A model generated the notes under the pieces. It worked only from the letters and a program-made list of their open reading frames with translations, was not told where the DNA came from and did no database searches. A stretch of DNA of 64,000 bases from the NCBI GenBank assembly GCA_902536765.1, contig CACAYM010000002.1, positions 124,001 through 188,000 on the forward strand, read 5' to 3'. This stretch comes from an uncultured Pelagibacteraceae bacterium. GTDB lineage: Bacteria; Pseudomonadota; Alphaproteobacteria; Pelagibacterales; Pelagibacteraceae. Below, piece by piece: positions 28,453-40,900 of this stretch. Position numbers and translations under genes: made by a program. Each line of letters starts with the position of its first letter. The stretch's first letter is position 1.

Positions 28453-28485
28453 TACACAATCTATTCACACTATAGTCACAATCAA
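28453..28485. repeat. Three tandem 11-nt units tacacaatcta/ttcacactata/gtcacaatcaa, candidate integrase arm sites
   Basis: Exact 11-nt period with shared tCACa-like core. Confidence 0.55.
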
Positions 28486-28546
28486 CATAGAAATTTAATA
28501 AAAAATAAAATTTTTGAAAAAAAATAACGTTGATTTTATTGAGTGA

Positions 28547-28622
28547 TGGTGCCCCCGCACGGACTCGAACCGCGGACCTATTGATTACAAATCAATTGCT
28601 CTACCAGCTGAGCTACAAGGGC
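28547..28622 (-). tRNA. tRNA-Thr(TGT)
   Basis: Reverse complement GCCCTTG...ATTGA TTTGTAA TCAAT...CGCGG TTCGAGT CCGTG CGGGGGC ACCA. Confidence 0.96.
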
Positions 28623-28655
28623 ATATACAGTTTTTTAATATTATTTATGGGATTA

Positions 28656-29396
28656 TCAAGTTTTTTTTTTTAAATTTATGTAATGGAAAGCCACTGAAGC
28701 GCTATTTGAAACATTTAGACTTTCAACGTTATGATCAATTTTTATTTTAACTAAAAAATCAGTATATTTTTTAGTGTGCATTTTTATCCCATAACCCTCA
28801 GATCCAAATAATAGTATGTTATTTCCTGCCCACTCAATATCTGTAAAATCTTTTTCAGCTTTTGAATCAAATCCATAAACCCAAAAATTTTTTTCTCTAA
28901 GATATTTCAAAGTTGTATTAATGTTAGGTACCTCAAAAATTTGTATATTTTCAATTGTACCACTCGCAGACTTATACATAAGTTTACTTTCAGACGGAAA
29001 AGATCTTTCTTTTATAATTATGCCGTTAATACCAAAAGAAACTGCACTTCTAATTATAGATCCAATATTTCTTGGATCGGTGATTTCATCTAAACATGCA
29101 ATTGTCAAATTTTTTTTATCTTTAATAAAATCTTTTAATTGTATTTTTTCTAAATGCTCTATCTCTGCAACAAATCCCTGATGCTGTATGCCCTCATTTC
29201 TAGTGTACTTATCTAATTCTTTTTTGGTTTTAAAAAAAACCTTATGATTTTTTAAAAGGTTTTTTCTTGGGCTATTTCTATGTATTGTTTTTTTACTTTC
29301 TTCAGTCAAGAAAAGCTTTAAAACCTTTCTTTTTGGATTTTTAAGTGCTTCAAGTACAGCATGCTTTCCAATTATAAAAAATGACGATTTTGACAT
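28656..29396 (-). CDS. rlmB: TrmH/SpoU family rRNA 2'-O-methyltransferase (RlmB-like)
   Basis: GKHAVLEALKNPKRKVLKLF; LDEITDPRNIGSIIRSA; LFGSEGYGI; LNVSNSASVAFHYI. Confidence 0.88.
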   Translation of the reverse strand: MSKSSFFIIGKHAVLEALKNPKRKVLKLFLTEESKKTIHRNSPRKNLLKNHKVFFKTKKELDKYTRNEGIQHQGFVAEIEHLEKIQLKDFIKDKKNLTIACLDEITDPRNIGSIIRSAVSFGINGIIIKERSFPSESKLMYKSASGTIENIQIFEVPNINTTLKYLREKNFWVYGFDSKAEKDFTDIEWAGNNILLFGSEGYGIKMHTKKYTDFLVKIKIDHNVESLNVSNSASVAFHYINLKKKT

Positions 29397-29530
29397 AAAA
29401 TTATGCCTTTTATATCTAATTTTTTGCTAATTTCCCTTAATTTCTGTTATTGCATTTATGAGATAAAAATATATAAAACGCTTGTTGTTTAAAGCTTTAT
29501 TGAACAAGGGGACGCTTCCCCTACTGAAAA

Positions 29531-29616
<86 letters not shown>

Positions 29617-29654
29617 TTCAATAGCTTTAAAGACTTGGAGTGTTACTTGGTTAT

Positions 29655-29728
29655 GCGGGTGTAGTTCAATGGTAGAACGCTAGCCTTCCAAGCTGGATGT
29701 AAGGGTTCGATTCCCTTTACCCGCTCCA
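29655..29728 (+). tRNA. tRNA-Gly(TCC)
   Basis: GCGGGTG...CTTCCAA anticodon loop...TTCGATT...CCGC TCCA. Confidence 0.95.
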
Positions 29729-29761
29729 AAAACTAAAAATTATTAAGAGGTAAAAAAAGTA

Positions 29762-30952
29762 ATGTCGAAAGAAAAATTTAATAGAAGTAAACCACATTGC
29801 AACATTGGAACAATTGGACATGTGGATCACGGAAAAACAACTCTCACTGCAGCAATTACAAAAGTTCTTGCTGAAGCAGGTGGAGCTCAATTTGTAGCTT
29901 ATGATCAAATTGATAAAGCTCCAGAGGAAAAAGAGAGAGGAATAACTATTTCTACAGCGCATGTAGAATATGAAACTGAAAAAAGACATTACGCTCACGT
30001 AGATTGCCCAGGGCATGCTGACTATGTAAAAAATATGATAACTGGAGCAGCACAAATGGATGGAGCTATATTAGTTGTTAACGCTGCTGATGGACCTATG
30101 CCTCAAACAAGAGAACATATACTACTAGCTAGACAAGTTGGAGTACCTGCGATAGTAGTTTTCTTAAATAAAGTTGATCAAGTTAAAGATAAAGAGTTGA
30201 TTGAACTTGTTGAGGAAGAAATAAAAGAACTTTTAACTTCATACAAATTTCCAGGAGACAAAACTCCTATCGTTAAAGGCTCAGCATTAGCTGCTGTAGA
30301 AGGTAAAGACGAGGAAATCGGAAAAAAAGCGATTATGGATTTAATGAAAGCTGTTGATGAACATATTCCTCAACCAGACAGACCAAAAGATAAACCTTTC
30401 TTGATGCCAGTTGAGGACGTATTTTCTATTTCTGGAAGAGGAACTGTTGTGACTGGTAGAGTTGAACAAGGTGTAGTCAAAACTGGAGAAGAAATTGAAA
30501 TAGTTGGAATTAGAGATACAAAGAAAACGGTATGTACAGGTGTTGAGATGTTTAGGAAAATATTAGATACAGGTGAAGCTGGAGATAATATTGGAGCTTT
30601 ACTGAGAGGTGTTGAAAGAACAGATGTAGAAAGAGGTCAAGTTTTAGCTAAACCAGGTTCTGTTACACCACATACTGAATTTGAGGCACAAGCATATGTT
30701 CTTAAAAAAGAAGAAGGTGGCAGACATACCCCATTCTTTACAAAATATAGACCACAATTTTATTTTAGAACTACAGATGTAACTGGAGAAGTGGAGCTAC
30801 CATCTGGTACAGAAATGGTTATGCCTGGAGATGATGCTAAATTTAAAGTGAAACTAATTACACCTATTGCAATGAGTGAAAAATTAAATTTTGCTATTAG
30901 AGAAGGTGGTAGAACAGTAGGAGCTGGAGTAGTAACAAAAATTATTAAGTAA
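29762..30952 (+). CDS. tuf: Elongation factor Tu
   Basis: [18 protein letters not shown]; full length 396 aa. Confidence 0.99.
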   Translation: MSKEKFNRSKPHCNIGTIGHVDHGKTTLTAAITKVLAEAGGAQFVAYDQIDKAPEEKERGITISTAHVEYETEKRHYAHVDCPGHADYVKNMITGAAQMDGAILVVNAADGPMPQTREHILLARQVGVPAIVVFLNKVDQVKDKELIELVEEEIKELLTSYKFPGDKTPIVKGSALAAVEGKDEEIGKKAIMDLMKAVDEHIPQPDRPKDKPFLMPVEDVFSISGRGTVVTGRVEQGVVKTGEEIEIVGIRDTKKTVCTGVEMFRKILDTGEAGDNIGALLRGVERTDVERGQVLAKPGSVTPHTEFEAQAYVLKKEEGGRHTPFFTKYRPQFYFRTTDVTGEVELPSGTEMVMPGDDAKFKVKLITPIAMSEKLNFAIREGGRTVGAGVVTKIIK

Positions 30953-30961
30953 GCTACCAAT

Positions 30962-31037
30962 AGGAGTGTAGCTCAATTGGTAGAGCGCCGGTCTCCAAAA
31001 CCGGAGGTTGGGGGTTCGATTCCCTCCGCTCCTGCCA
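30962..31037 (+). tRNA. tRNA-Trp(CCA)
   Basis: AGGAGTG...CCGGT CTCCAAA ACCGG...CGCTCCT GCCA. Confidence 0.96.
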
Positions 31038-31047
31038 AAAAAAAATT

Positions 31048-31239
31048 ATGAAAAATCCTTTTAAATTTATCCAGGAAGTTAAACAAGAGGCATTTAAAGT
31101 TACTTGGCCTACAGGAAAAGAGACAGTTCAAGGTAGTCTTATGGTGGTGGCTATGGCTATTATTGCAGCAATTTTTTTTCTTTTAGTTGATCAAATTTTC
31201 AAATCTCTACTTGATGTAGTGCTAAAGGTGAGTTTTTAA
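31048..31239 (+). CDS. secE: Preprotein translocase subunit SecE
   Basis: FIQEVKQEAFKVTWPTGKET; tRNA-Trp-secE-nusG context. Confidence 0.95.
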   Translation: MKNPFKFIQEVKQEAFKVTWPTGKETVQGSLMVVAMAIIAAIFFLLVDQIFKSLLDVVLKVSF

Positions 31240-31769
31240 TGAAAAACTGGTACATAGTACAATCACACTCAAGTTTTGAAAATAAGGTTGCTCAAAATAT
31301 TAAAGATGAGGCAGAAAAAGCAAAAATATCTGAAAAATTCGAGGAAATTGTGGTACCAACTCAGGATGTTACAGAAGTAAAAAGAGGAAAAAGAGTTCAA
31401 AGAAAAAAAAAATATTTTCCAGGTTATATTTTAATTAAAAGTGAAATGGATAATAATATATACCATATGATCAAAGGTATAAAAAAAGTAAGCGGATTTT
31501 TAGGTACAAAGGGAATGCCATCTCCCGTATCAGATAAAGAAATTGAAAAAATTTTAGGACAAATAAAAGATGGAGTTGCGCAAGCACAAACAGGCATTGA
31601 ATATTCGGTTGGAGAAAAAGTTCAAGTTATAGACGGACCTTTTGCGTCATTCAATGGCTTGGTTGAGGACGTGGATGAGGAAAAATCTAAATTAAAAGTT
31701 TCGGTGCTGATATTTGGAAGACCTACACCAGTAGAATTAGAATATAATCAAGTTGAAAAGGTAAGCTAA
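31239..31769 (+). CDS. nusG: Transcription antitermination protein NusG
   Basis: [20 protein letters not shown] region [15 protein letters not shown]. Confidence 0.98.
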   Translation: MKNWYIVQSHSSFENKVAQNIKDEAEKAKISEKFEEIVVPTQDVTEVKRGKRVQRKKKYFPGYILIKSEMDNNIYHMIKGIKKVSGFLGTKGMPSPVSDKEIEKILGQIKDGVAQAQTGIEYSVGEKVQVIDGPFASFNGLVEDVDEEKSKLKVSVLIFGRPTPVELEYNQVEKVS

Positions 31770-32197
31770 TGGCAAAAAAAGAAATAAGTGGTTTTGTAAA
31801 ATTGCAGATTAAAGGTGGTCAAGCAAACCCAGCACCACCAGTGGGTCCAGCTTTAGGTCAAAGGGGAATTAATATAATGGAATTCTGTAAGGCTTTTAAT
31901 GAAAAAACGAAAGACTTCATGGGAAAACCCGTACCAGTAGTAATTACTGTTTATAAAGATAAGAAATTTGATTTTATTATTAAATCACCACCTGCATCAC
32001 ATTTTATTAAAGAAGCTGCAAAACTTAAAGGTGGATCACAAGAACCAGGAAGAAATATTGTAGCATCAATCACAAAAAAACAGGCCGAAGAAATTGCGAA
32101 AAAAAAAATGAAAGATTTGAATGCACATGATTTGGACCAAGCAACTAAAATAATTATGGGCTCAGCAAGATCAATGGGCATTGAGGTCAAAGAATAA
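31769..32197 (+). CDS. rplK: 50S ribosomal protein L11
   Basis: [31 protein letters not shown]. Confidence 0.99.
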   Translation: MAKKEISGFVKLQIKGGQANPAPPVGPALGQRGINIMEFCKAFNEKTKDFMGKPVPVVITVYKDKKFDFIIKSPPASHFIKEAAKLKGGSQEPGRNIVASITKKQAEEIAKKKMKDLNAHDLDQATKIIMGSARSMGIEVKE

Positions 32198-32886
32198 TGC
32201 CTTCTAAAAGATATAAAAAATTATTAGATAATTTAAATGAAAATAATCCAGAAACTATCGATAAATTATTACCTATAATAAAAAAAAACTGCACTTCTAA
32301 ATTTGATGAAGCTATCGATTTAAGTTTTCAAATAAATAATAAACAAAAAAAAAGTGAAATTAACATAAGAACCGTAATTAATATGCCTGGTGGGACAGGT
32401 AAAAAAGTAAAAATAGCTGTTGTTTGTGATGAAGCCAAAAGCAAAGATGCTAAAGATGCTGGTGCAGATACTATAGGAGGGGATGATTTAATTGAAAAAA
32501 TTAAAGGTGGATATTTAGATTTTGAAAAATTAATTTGTACTCCTTCTATGATGGTTAAATTATCTAAGTTGGGTAAAGTTTTAGGCCCTAAAGGCTTAAT
32601 GCCAAATCCAAAATTGGGAACTGTGACTGATGATGTCAAAAAAGCTGTCAAAGATGCAAAATCTGGTCAAATAGAAATAAGAAATGATAAAGATGGAAAT
32701 ATTGGTGCAACATTAGGAAAAAAATCATTCTCTGAAGAAAACTTAATTAAAAATTTTAACGCTATTATCGATACTTTAGAAAAAGAAAAATCAAATATAA
32801 CTATAAAAGGTGATTTAATAAAAAGTTCATTTATCACTTCAACTATGGGTATTTCTTATAAACTTAAATTAAACAAGAATATATAA
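32197..32886 (+). CDS. rplA: 50S ribosomal protein L1
   Basis: LGKVLGPKGLMPNPKLGTVT. Confidence 0.99.
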   Translation: MPSKRYKKLLDNLNENNPETIDKLLPIIKKNCTSKFDEAIDLSFQINNKQKKSEINIRTVINMPGGTGKKVKIAVVCDEAKSKDAKDAGADTIGGDDLIEKIKGGYLDFEKLICTPSMMVKLSKLGKVLGPKGLMPNPKLGTVTDDVKKAVKDAKSGQIEIRNDKDGNIGATLGKKSFSEENLIKNFNAIIDTLEKEKSNITIKGDLIKSSFITSTMGISYKLKLNKNI

Positions 32887-32888
32887 TC

Positions 32889-33398
32889 ATGATGGATAAA
32901 GTTAAAAAACAAGAATATATCGAGAAAATGAGCTCACAGTTTGATAAATCTCAAGCTGTAATTGTTACTCATTATCAAGGTTTGACAATGAAACAACTTG
33001 ATGACCTAAGAAATAGAATGAGGGAGCACGGTATACAATTTAAAATAACTAAAAATAGAATTACTAAACTTGCACTTCAAAAAACTAGATGCAAAGATTT
33101 ATCTAATTTATTTACTGGACCTACTGCCGTTGCATTATCAGAAGATGCCATCACTTCAGCAAAAATATTAACAAAATTTTCTAAAGAGAATTCCAAGCTA
33201 AAGATTCTCGGTGGGATAATGGGAACTGACATTTTGGACGTTGCAGGTGTGCAAAATGTAGCAACTTTACCAACATTAGATGAAGCAAGAGCTAAAATTG
33301 TGGGAATCTTGAGGTCTCCAGCCCAAAAAATAGCAAGTATTTTACTTGCACCTGCTTCAAAAATCGCTATTTTAGCGCTCGAAAAATCAAAAAAATAA
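32889..33398 (+). CDS. rplJ: 50S ribosomal protein L10
   Basis: Family match and rplA-rplJ-rplL context. Confidence 0.98.
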   Translation: MMDKVKKQEYIEKMSSQFDKSQAVIVTHYQGLTMKQLDDLRNRMREHGIQFKITKNRITKLALQKTRCKDLSNLFTGPTAVALSEDAITSAKILTKFSKENSKLKILGGIMGTDILDVAGVQNVATLPTLDEARAKIVGILRSPAQKIASILLAPASKIAILALEKSKK

Positions 33399-33410
33399 TC
33401 GGAAAAAAAT

Positions 33411-33785
33411 ATGGCTGACTTAAATAAAATCATAGAGGATCTCTCAAGTTTGACAGTTGTTGAGGCTGCAGAACTCTCAAAACAACTTGAGGAAAAATGG
33501 GGCGTAACAGCAGCAGCTGCAGTAGCTGCAGCACCTGCAGCAGGCGGTGCAGGAGCAGCACCAGTTGAGGAAAAAAGTGAATTTACTATTGTTCTAGCAT
33601 CTGCTGGAGATAAAAAGATTAATGTAATTAAAGAGATTAGAGGAGTTACATCTCTTGGTCTAAAAGAGGCAAAAGATTTAGTTGAGGGTGCACCAAAAGA
33701 AGTAAAAGCAGGTGTCAATAAAAAAGAAGCTGAGGAAATTAAAGCTAAATTAGAAGCTGCTGGAGCTAAGGTAGAACTTAAATAA
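33411..33785 (+). CDS. rplL: 50S ribosomal protein L7/L12
   Basis: Ala-rich hinge; [28 protein letters not shown]. Confidence 0.99.
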   Translation: MADLNKIIEDLSSLTVVEAAELSKQLEEKWGVTAAAAVAAAPAAGGAGAAPVEEKSEFTIVLASAGDKKINVIKEIRGVTSLGLKEAKDLVEGAPKEVKAGVNKKEAEEIKAKLEAAGAKVELK

Positions 33786-33837
33786 TTAACAAAATTTAAA
33801 TTGCTGGTTAAAAAAATAACTAGCGATAACAACATAA

Positions 33838-36800
33838 ATGCAATTATCTTTTACTGAGAAAAAGAATATAAGAAAAAATTTTGGAAAATTAAAAGAAGGC
33901 CTTTCAATACCAAATTTAATTGAGGTCCAAAAAAATTCTTATAAAGAATTAACTGACTTAAAAGATAATATTGATAACAATCTAATAAAAGGTTTTGATC
34001 GTGTTTTTAAGGGTATATTTCCAATAGAAGACCTAAACGATAAAGCAACCCTTGAATATGTTTCATACAGATTAGAAAAACCAAAGTTTGATGTAGAAGA
34101 GTGCATTCAACGAGGATTAACTTATTCCTCTGCGCTTAAATGTACTCTAAGACTAGTAGTTTACGAAATTGATCAGGAAAATAATTCAAAGGAAATACTT
34201 TCTGCTAAAGAGCAAGAAGTTTATATGGGTGAAGTTCCAATGATGACAAATAGTGGAACCTTTATTACCAATGGTGTTCAAAGAGTAGTTGTGAACCAAA
34301 TGCACAGGAGTCCAGGTGTATTTTTTGATCATGACAGAGGCAAAAGTCATGCTAGCGGTAAGTTGCTGTTCAATTGTAGAGTTATTCCAAATAGAGGTTC
34401 ATGGCTTGATTTTGAATATGATGTTAAGGATTTACTTTATTTTAGAATTGATAGAAAAAAGAAAATTTATGTATCTACGTTACTTTTAGCGTTAGGTTAT
34501 TCAAAAAATGATATTGTAAACGAATTTTACGATAAAGAAGTATATACATTTGATAAAAAAATAAATAAATGGAAAACTAAATTTAATCCTGAAAACTATA
34601 AATCTAAAAATTTTTCTGAGGAAATAGTCGATGCAAAAACTCAAAAAATTGTTGTTAAAATAGGTGAAAAAATTAATTTTCTAACAGCAAAAAAATTATT
34701 TAATGATGGTTTAAAAGAAATTTTTGTATCTAGCAATTCATTAAATGGCAAATATCTTCATAAGGACTATGAAATAAAAGATGATAAGTTTAAAATAGGA
34801 ACAGAATTAAATGAGACCATAATTGAGAAATTTTTAACAAATGATATAAACGAAATATCTGTTTCATCAACAAACTCTATAAGTAAAGGTCCTTATCTTA
34901 TCCAAACAATATTTAATGATAAAAATGAAACAAAAAATGACGCAATAAATGAGATATATAAAGTATTAAGACCTGGGGAACCACCAACAATTGAAATTGC
35001 TTCTCAAATTTTTAATAATCTTTTTTTTAGCTCAGATAGGTATGATTTATCAGATGTCGGTAGAGTTAAAATGAATTCTAGACTAAATTTAAACTGTTCA
35101 GATAAAATAACTATTTTAAGAAATGATGATATTTTAGCCATTATTCAAAAAATGTTAGATTTAAGAGATGGTAAAGATGAAATCGACGATATCGATCATT
35201 TAGCAAATAGAAGAGTTAGATCTGTAGGGGAATTAGTAGAAAACCAGGCAAGAATTGGTGTTTATAGAATGGAAAGAGCTATTAAAGAAAAAATGACGAC
35301 ATTAGATGTTGAATCAGCAATGCCTCAAGATCTAATAAATGCCAAACCTTTGACAGTTTCATTAAAAGATTTTTTTGCAACTTCGCAACTATCGCAGTTC
35401 ATGGACCAAACAAATCCATTATCAGAAATTACTCATAAGAGAAGGGTTTCAGCATTAGGCCCAGGAGGTTTAACACGTGAAAGAGCTGGATTTGAAGTTA
35501 GAGACGTACATCCTACTCATTATGGAAGGATTTGCCCTATAGAGACCCCAGAAGGTCCTAATATTGGATTAATAAATAGTTTATCTACTTATTCAAAAAT
35601 AAATAAATATGGCTTTATTGAAAGTCCTTATAAAAAAGTTAAAGACGGAAAAGTCGAAGATAATATTGAATATCTATCAGCAATGGAAGAAACTAAATTC
35701 ACAATTGCTCAAGCTAATTCTAAAATTGATAAGAATGGAAAGTTTACAGAAGAGTTGGTTTCATGCAGACAGAATTTAAATTTTATTTTATCTAAACCAG
35801 AAAATATTGATTATATTGATGTTTCACCAAAGCAACTTGTATCTGTAGCTGCATCATTAATACCTTTCCTAGAAAATGATGATGCTAATCGAGCTTTAAT
35901 GGGATCTAATATGATGAGACAAGCAGTGCCGTTATTAAAACCAGAGTCACCATTAGTCGGTACTGGTATAGAAAGCGATGTTGCACTAGACTCAGGAGTA
36001 ACAATTGTTGCTAAAAGAGAAGGTGTTGTAGATAAGATTGACGGTAAAAGGATTGTTATTAAAGCAACATCCGAAAGTGATTTTACCAAATCAGGTGTTG
36101 ATATTTATAACTTGCAAAAATTTAAAAGATCAAATCAAAACACATGTATAAATCAAAAACCTCTTGTTAGAGTTGGCGATAAAGTAAAATCGGGGGATAT
36201 AATTGCTGATGGACCTTCTACAAAACTTGGTGAACTAGCTTTAGGCAAAAATGTAACGGTAGCCTTTATGCCGTGGCAAGGTTATAATTTTGAGGATTCC
36301 ATTCTTATTTCAGAAAGATGTGTTACAGATGATGTATTTACATCGGTTCACATTGAAGAATACGAAATAATGGCGAGAGATACTAAATTAGGTGAAGAGG
36401 ATATAACAAGAGACATACCAAACGTAAATGAAGATGCATTAAAAAACCTAGATGAATCTGGAATAGTTTATATTGGTGCAGAAGTAAAACCTGGTGACAT
36501 TCTTGTTGGAAAAGTTACACCTAAGGGTGATTCCGCATCTGGACCAGAGGAAAAATTACTCAGATCTATTTTTGGAGAAAAAGCAATTGATGTTACAGAC
36601 ACTTCTTTAAAAATGCCAAGTGGTAGTGGAGGTACTGTTGTAGATGTAAGAGTATTCAATAGACATGGTATAGAGAAAGATGAAAGATCAATAACAATTG
36701 AAAGAGCAGAAATTGACTCGGTTCAACAAGATAAAATAGTTGAAGAAGAAATTTTAGAGAGAAGCATTAAACAACGAGCTTTTCAAATACTAGAGGGAAT

Positions 36801-37920
36801 TTCTATAACAAAAAAAATAAAAGATATAGAAGCAGGAACTAAGCTCTCAAGTGACATAATAGAAAAATTTAGTGTTTCAGATATTTTAAAAATTGCACTT
36901 TCAGATGATAAAAAAACAGCTGCCTTAGATCAGCTTAAGGATCAGTACAATAAAGCTAAACAAGATATTCAAGATAGATTTGAGGATAAAGTTTTAAAAA
37001 TCAGACAAGGAGATGAACTTCTTCCAAGTGTAATGAAAATGGTAAAAGTATTTGTCGCTATTAAAAGAAGATTGAGACCTGGTGATAAAATGTCTGGTAG
37101 ACACGGTAATAAAGGAGTAGTGAGTAAAATTGTTCCTGTGGAGGATATGCCATACAGGGAAAATGGCAAACCGGTCGATATTGTTTTAAATCCCCTTGGT
37201 GTACCAAGTAGGATGAATGTAGGGCAAATATTAGAAACACATCTAGGTTGGGCATGTTCTGAGCTAGGTGAAAATATGAAAAAATTAGTTAACGAAAATC
37301 AAAAAAGAGTTGAAAAAAACGAGAAAATTTCCAATTTTTTAAAATCTGTGTATGGGAAGGAAGTTTTCTCTGAAAATTTAGATAAACTTACAAAAACAGA
37401 ATTCAAAGACCTTTGTGAAAATTTGCAAAATGGCGTTCCAATTTCAACTCCAGTTTTTGATGGAGCTAAAGAAAAAGATGTTACGAATATGTTAGATTTA
37501 GCAACCTTGCCAAAATCGGGGCAAACAATGCTTTGGGATGGAAGAACTGGTGAAAAATTTGATAGAGAAGTTACTGTAGGAACAATTTATATGCTTAAGT
37601 TACATCATTTAGTAGAAGATAAAATACATGCTCGATCAACAGGCCCTTACAGCCTTGTAACCCAACAACCATTAGGAGGTAAAGCTCAATTAGGTGGACA
37701 ACGTTTTGGAGAAATGGAAGTTTGGGCATTAGAGGCTTACGGTGCATCCTACACTTTGCAAGAAATTTTAACTGTAAAATCTGATGATGTTGCAGGAAGA
37801 GTAAAAGTTTACGAGACAATAGTAAAAGGTGAGGAGAATTTTGAGTCTGGTATCCCAGAATCATTTAATGTTTTAGTCAAAGAAATTAAAGCTTTAGCAC
37901 TTAATGTTGAATTAAATTAA
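33838..37920 (+). CDS. rpoB: RNA polymerase beta subunit
   Basis: 1360 aa; [32 protein letters not shown]. Confidence 0.99.
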   Translation: MQLSFTEKKNIRKNFGKLKEGLSIPNLIEVQKNSYKELTDLKDNIDNNLIKGFDRVFKGIFPIEDLNDKATLEYVSYRLEKPKFDVEECIQRGLTYSSALKCTLRLVVYEIDQENNSKEILSAKEQEVYMGEVPMMTNSGTFITNGVQRVVVNQMHRSPGVFFDHDRGKSHASGKLLFNCRVIPNRGSWLDFEYDVKDLLYFRIDRKKKIYVSTLLLALGYSKNDIVNEFYDKEVYTFDKKINKWKTKFNPENYKSKNFSEEIVDAKTQKIVVKIGEKINFLTAKKLFNDGLKEIFVSSNSLNGKYLHKDYEIKDDKFKIGTELNETIIEKFLTNDINEISVSSTNSISKGPYLIQTIFNDKNETKNDAINEIYKVLRPGEPPTIEIASQIFNNLFFSSDRYDLSDVGRVKMNSRLNLNCSDKITILRNDDILAIIQKMLDLRDGKDEIDDIDHLANRRVRSVGELVENQARIGVYRMERAIKEKMTTLDVESAMPQDLINAKPLTVSLKDFFATSQLSQFMDQTNPLSEITHKRRVSALGPGGLTRERAGFEVRDVHPTHYGRICPIETPEGPNIGLINSLSTYSKINKYGFIESPYKKVKDGKVEDNIEYLSAMEETKFTIAQANSKIDKNGKFTEELVSCRQNLNFILSKPENIDYIDVSPKQLVSVAASLIPFLENDDANRALMGSNMMRQAVPLLKPESPLVGTGIESDVALDSGVTIVAKREGVVDKIDGKRIVIKATSESDFTKSGVDIYNLQKFKRSNQNTCINQKPLVRVGDKVKSGDIIADGPSTKLGELALGKNVTVAFMPWQGYNFEDSILISERCVTDDVFTSVHIEEYEIMARDTKLGEEDITRDIPNVNEDALKNLDESGIVYIGAEVKPGDILVGKVTPKGDSASGPEEKLLRSIFGEKAIDVTDTSLKMPSGSGGTVVDVRVFNRHGIEKDERSITIERAEIDSVQQDKIVEEEILERSIKQRAFQILEGISITKKIKDIEAGTKLSSDIIEKFSVSDILKIALSDDKKTAALDQLKDQYNKAKQDIQDRFEDKVLKIRQGDELLPSVMKMVKVFVAIKRRLRPGDKMSGRHGNKGVVSKIVPVEDMPYRENGKPVDIVLNPLGVPSRMNVGQILETHLGWACSELGENMKKLVNENQKRVEKNEKISNFLKSVYGKEVFSENLDKLTKTEFKDLCENLQNGVPISTPVFDGAKEKDVTNMLDLATLPKSGQTMLWDGRTGEKFDREVTVGTIYMLKLHHLVEDKIHARSTGPYSLVTQQPLGGKAQLGGQRFGEMEVWALEAYGASYTLQEILTVKSDDVAGRVKVYETIVKGEENFESGIPESFNVLVKEIKALALNVELN

Positions 37921-37921
37921 T

Positions 37922-40900
37922 ATGAAAAAAGAATTAAAAGACTTATTTAAAGATACCAATATTTCAGAAGCACAGAATTTTAATAGTATTAAAATCACTT
38001 TAGCAAGTCCTGAGAAAATTAAATCCTGGACATACGGAGAAATAAAAAAACCAGAAACTATTAATTATAGAACCTTTAGACCTGAAAAGGATGGATTATT
38101 TTGCGCAAGAATATTTGGGCCAATTAAAGATTATGAATGTTTATGTGGAAAATATAAAAGAATGAAGTTTAGAGGAATAATTTGCGAAAAATGTGGAGTA
38201 GAGGTTACAAAATCAAATGTAAGAAGAGAAAGAATGGGCCATATTAATCTGGCAACTCCTGTCGCTCATATATGGTTTTTAAAGTCTCTGCCTAGTAGAA
38301 TTTCACTAGCAATTGATATGAAATTGAAAGAAGTTGAAAGAGTATTGTATTTTGAAAGCTTTATAGTAATCGAACCTGGACTAACAAGTCTGAAAAAAAA
38401 CCAACTTTTAAATGAAGATGAGCTTAACAAATATCAAGAAGAGTTCGGAGATGAGTCTTTTACAGCAGGTATTGGGGCTGAGGCAATATTAGAGATTTTG
38501 AGATCAATAGATTTGAAAAAAGAAAAAGAAATTCTCCTTAAAAATATAAATGAAACAAAATCAAAAGTTGCAGAAGAGAGGTCTATTAAAAGATTAAAAC
38601 TAATCGACTCGTTTATAGAAACCGGAAACAAACCAGAGTGGATGATATTAACAACAATCCCAGTAATTCCTCCAGAGCTTAGACCTTTGGTTCCTCTTGA
38701 CGGAGGTAGGTTTGCAACATCCGATCTTAATGATCTTTATAGAAGAGTAATTAATAGAAATAACAGACTTAAAAGATTAATGGATCTTAAAGCCCCTGAT
38801 ATTATTGTAAGAAATGAGAAACGTATGTTGCAAGAGTCCGTTGATGCATTATTTGATAATGGTAGAAGAGGAAGAGTTATTACAGGCACTGGTAAGAGGC
38901 CATTAAAATCTCTTGCTGAAATGTTAAAGGGTAAGCAAGGAAGGTTTAGACAAAATTTATTAGGTAAAAGGGTAGACTATTCAGGTAGATCTGTAATTGT
39001 TGTTGGACCTGATTTGAAATTGCACGAATGTGGTTTGCCAAAAAAAATGGCTTTAGAATTATTTAAACCTTTTTTATATGCGAGATTAAATAAATTAGGA
39101 TTGGCCTCAACAATCAAACAAGCAAAAAAATTAGTTGAAAAAGAGACTAATGCTGTCTGGGATGCGCTTGAGTTGATTGTAAGAGAACATCCAATACTTT
39201 TAAATAGAGCTCCAACACTTCATAGATTAGGAGTTCAGGCGTTTGAGCCAAAATTGATTGAGGGAGACGCAATAGAATTGCACCCATTAACATGCGCAGC
39301 TTTTAATGCAGATTTTGATGGTGATCAAATGGCAGTTCATATTCCATTAAGTTTAGAGGCTCAACTAGAAGCAAGAGTATTAATGATGTCTACAAATAAT
39401 ATTTTAAGTCCATCAAATGGTAAACCAATAATAGTACCAAGTCAGGACATGATATTAGGAATTTACTATTTGTCCCAACCGCCATATCAAACAGAAAAAA
39501 TTGAAGGATATTTTGTAAATAACTCTGAAATAGAACAGGGTTTAGAATCTGGTAGTATAAATGTTCATTCAAGAATTATATCAAGGTTCGAAACTGTAGA
39601 TAAATCTGGCAATACTATTAATCAAAAATTTACAAGTACTGCAGGAAGATTTCTACTTGCTAATCTTCTTCCTAAACACAAAGATATCAAATTTTCTTTG
39701 ATCGATAGACTTTTACCAAAAAGGACAGTATCTGAGGTTATCGATATTGTGTTTAGGTTTACTGGTCAAAAAAGTACAGTAATTTTTTGTGATAAATTAA
39801 AAGACCTAGGTTTCAAGCATGCTTTTAAAGCCGGTATTTCATTTGGTAAGGATGACTTGATTATTCCTGAAAATAAATCTCAATTAATTGATGAAACAAA
39901 AAAATTGATAGCTGATTATGAAAATCAATATTCCGAAGGTCTGATAACTAGAGGTGAAAAGTATAACAAAGTTGTTGATGCATGGTCAAAATGTACTGAT
40001 CGTGTAGCTGGTGAAATGATGAAAAGAATTTCAGCAACCGAGACAACAAAAGACGGTTTAAAAATAAATTCAGTTTTCATGATGGCAGACTCTGGCGCAA
40101 GAGGTTCAGCTGCACAAATGAAACAGCTAGCTGGAATGAGAGGGCTTATAGCTAAACCATCTGGTGAGATTATAGAGTCTCCAATTACATCAAATTTTAA
40201 AGAGGGATTAACAGCTTTAGAATATTTTAATTCTACTCACGGTGCGAGAAAAGGTCTTGCAGACACTGCTTTGAAAACTGCTAATTCTGGCTATTTAACT
40301 CGAAGATTGTGCGATGTTGCACAGGATTTAACGATAACCAAAAAAGATTGTGACTGTAAAAGCCGAGGAAGCATAGCTCTATCAGAGATTATCGAGGGAG
40401 GAAATGTAATAGTAGCCTTATCAGAGCGAGCCTTAGGAAGAATAGCTGCTAGTGATATAAAAAATCCAATTTCAGGTGAAACCATAATTAAAAAAGGTGA
40501 AATGATTGATGAGGCTGGTTGCGAAAAAATTGATGCAGCAGGTGTTAAATCGATACGAGTTTATTCAGTTATTACATGTGGATCAAAAGAAGGTGTCTGC
40601 GCAATGTGTTACGGAAGAGATTTGTCTAGAGGAAAAATGGTACATGTTGGTGAGGCAATTGGAATGATTTCTGCTCAATCAATTGGTGAACCAGGAACAC
40701 AGCTCACTATGAGAACATTTCACGTTGGAGGAACAGCTTCGATAAAACAAGATTCTCAAATTGTAAGTAAAAATGAAGGAACATTAAAAATAATAAATAC
40801 AAATCTTATTGAAGATTCTAAGAAAAATTTAATTGTAATGGGAAGAAATACTCAGCTTTCACTAGAGGATGATAAAGGTCTTCAAATAGCTATATATAAA

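Noticed and set aside
33500-33560. GC-rich gcagcagctgcag repeats as a possible microsatellite
   Set aside because: This is the normal Ala-rich hinge of ribosomal protein L7/L12
33077-33835. 252-aa minus-strand ORF
   Set aside because: Antisense shadow of rplJ/rplL; low-complexity Ala/Ser/Phe-rich translation
35811-36089. 92-aa minus-strand ORF (and other short antisense ORFs within rpoB/rpoC)
   Set aside because: Overlap conserved essential genes; no independent support
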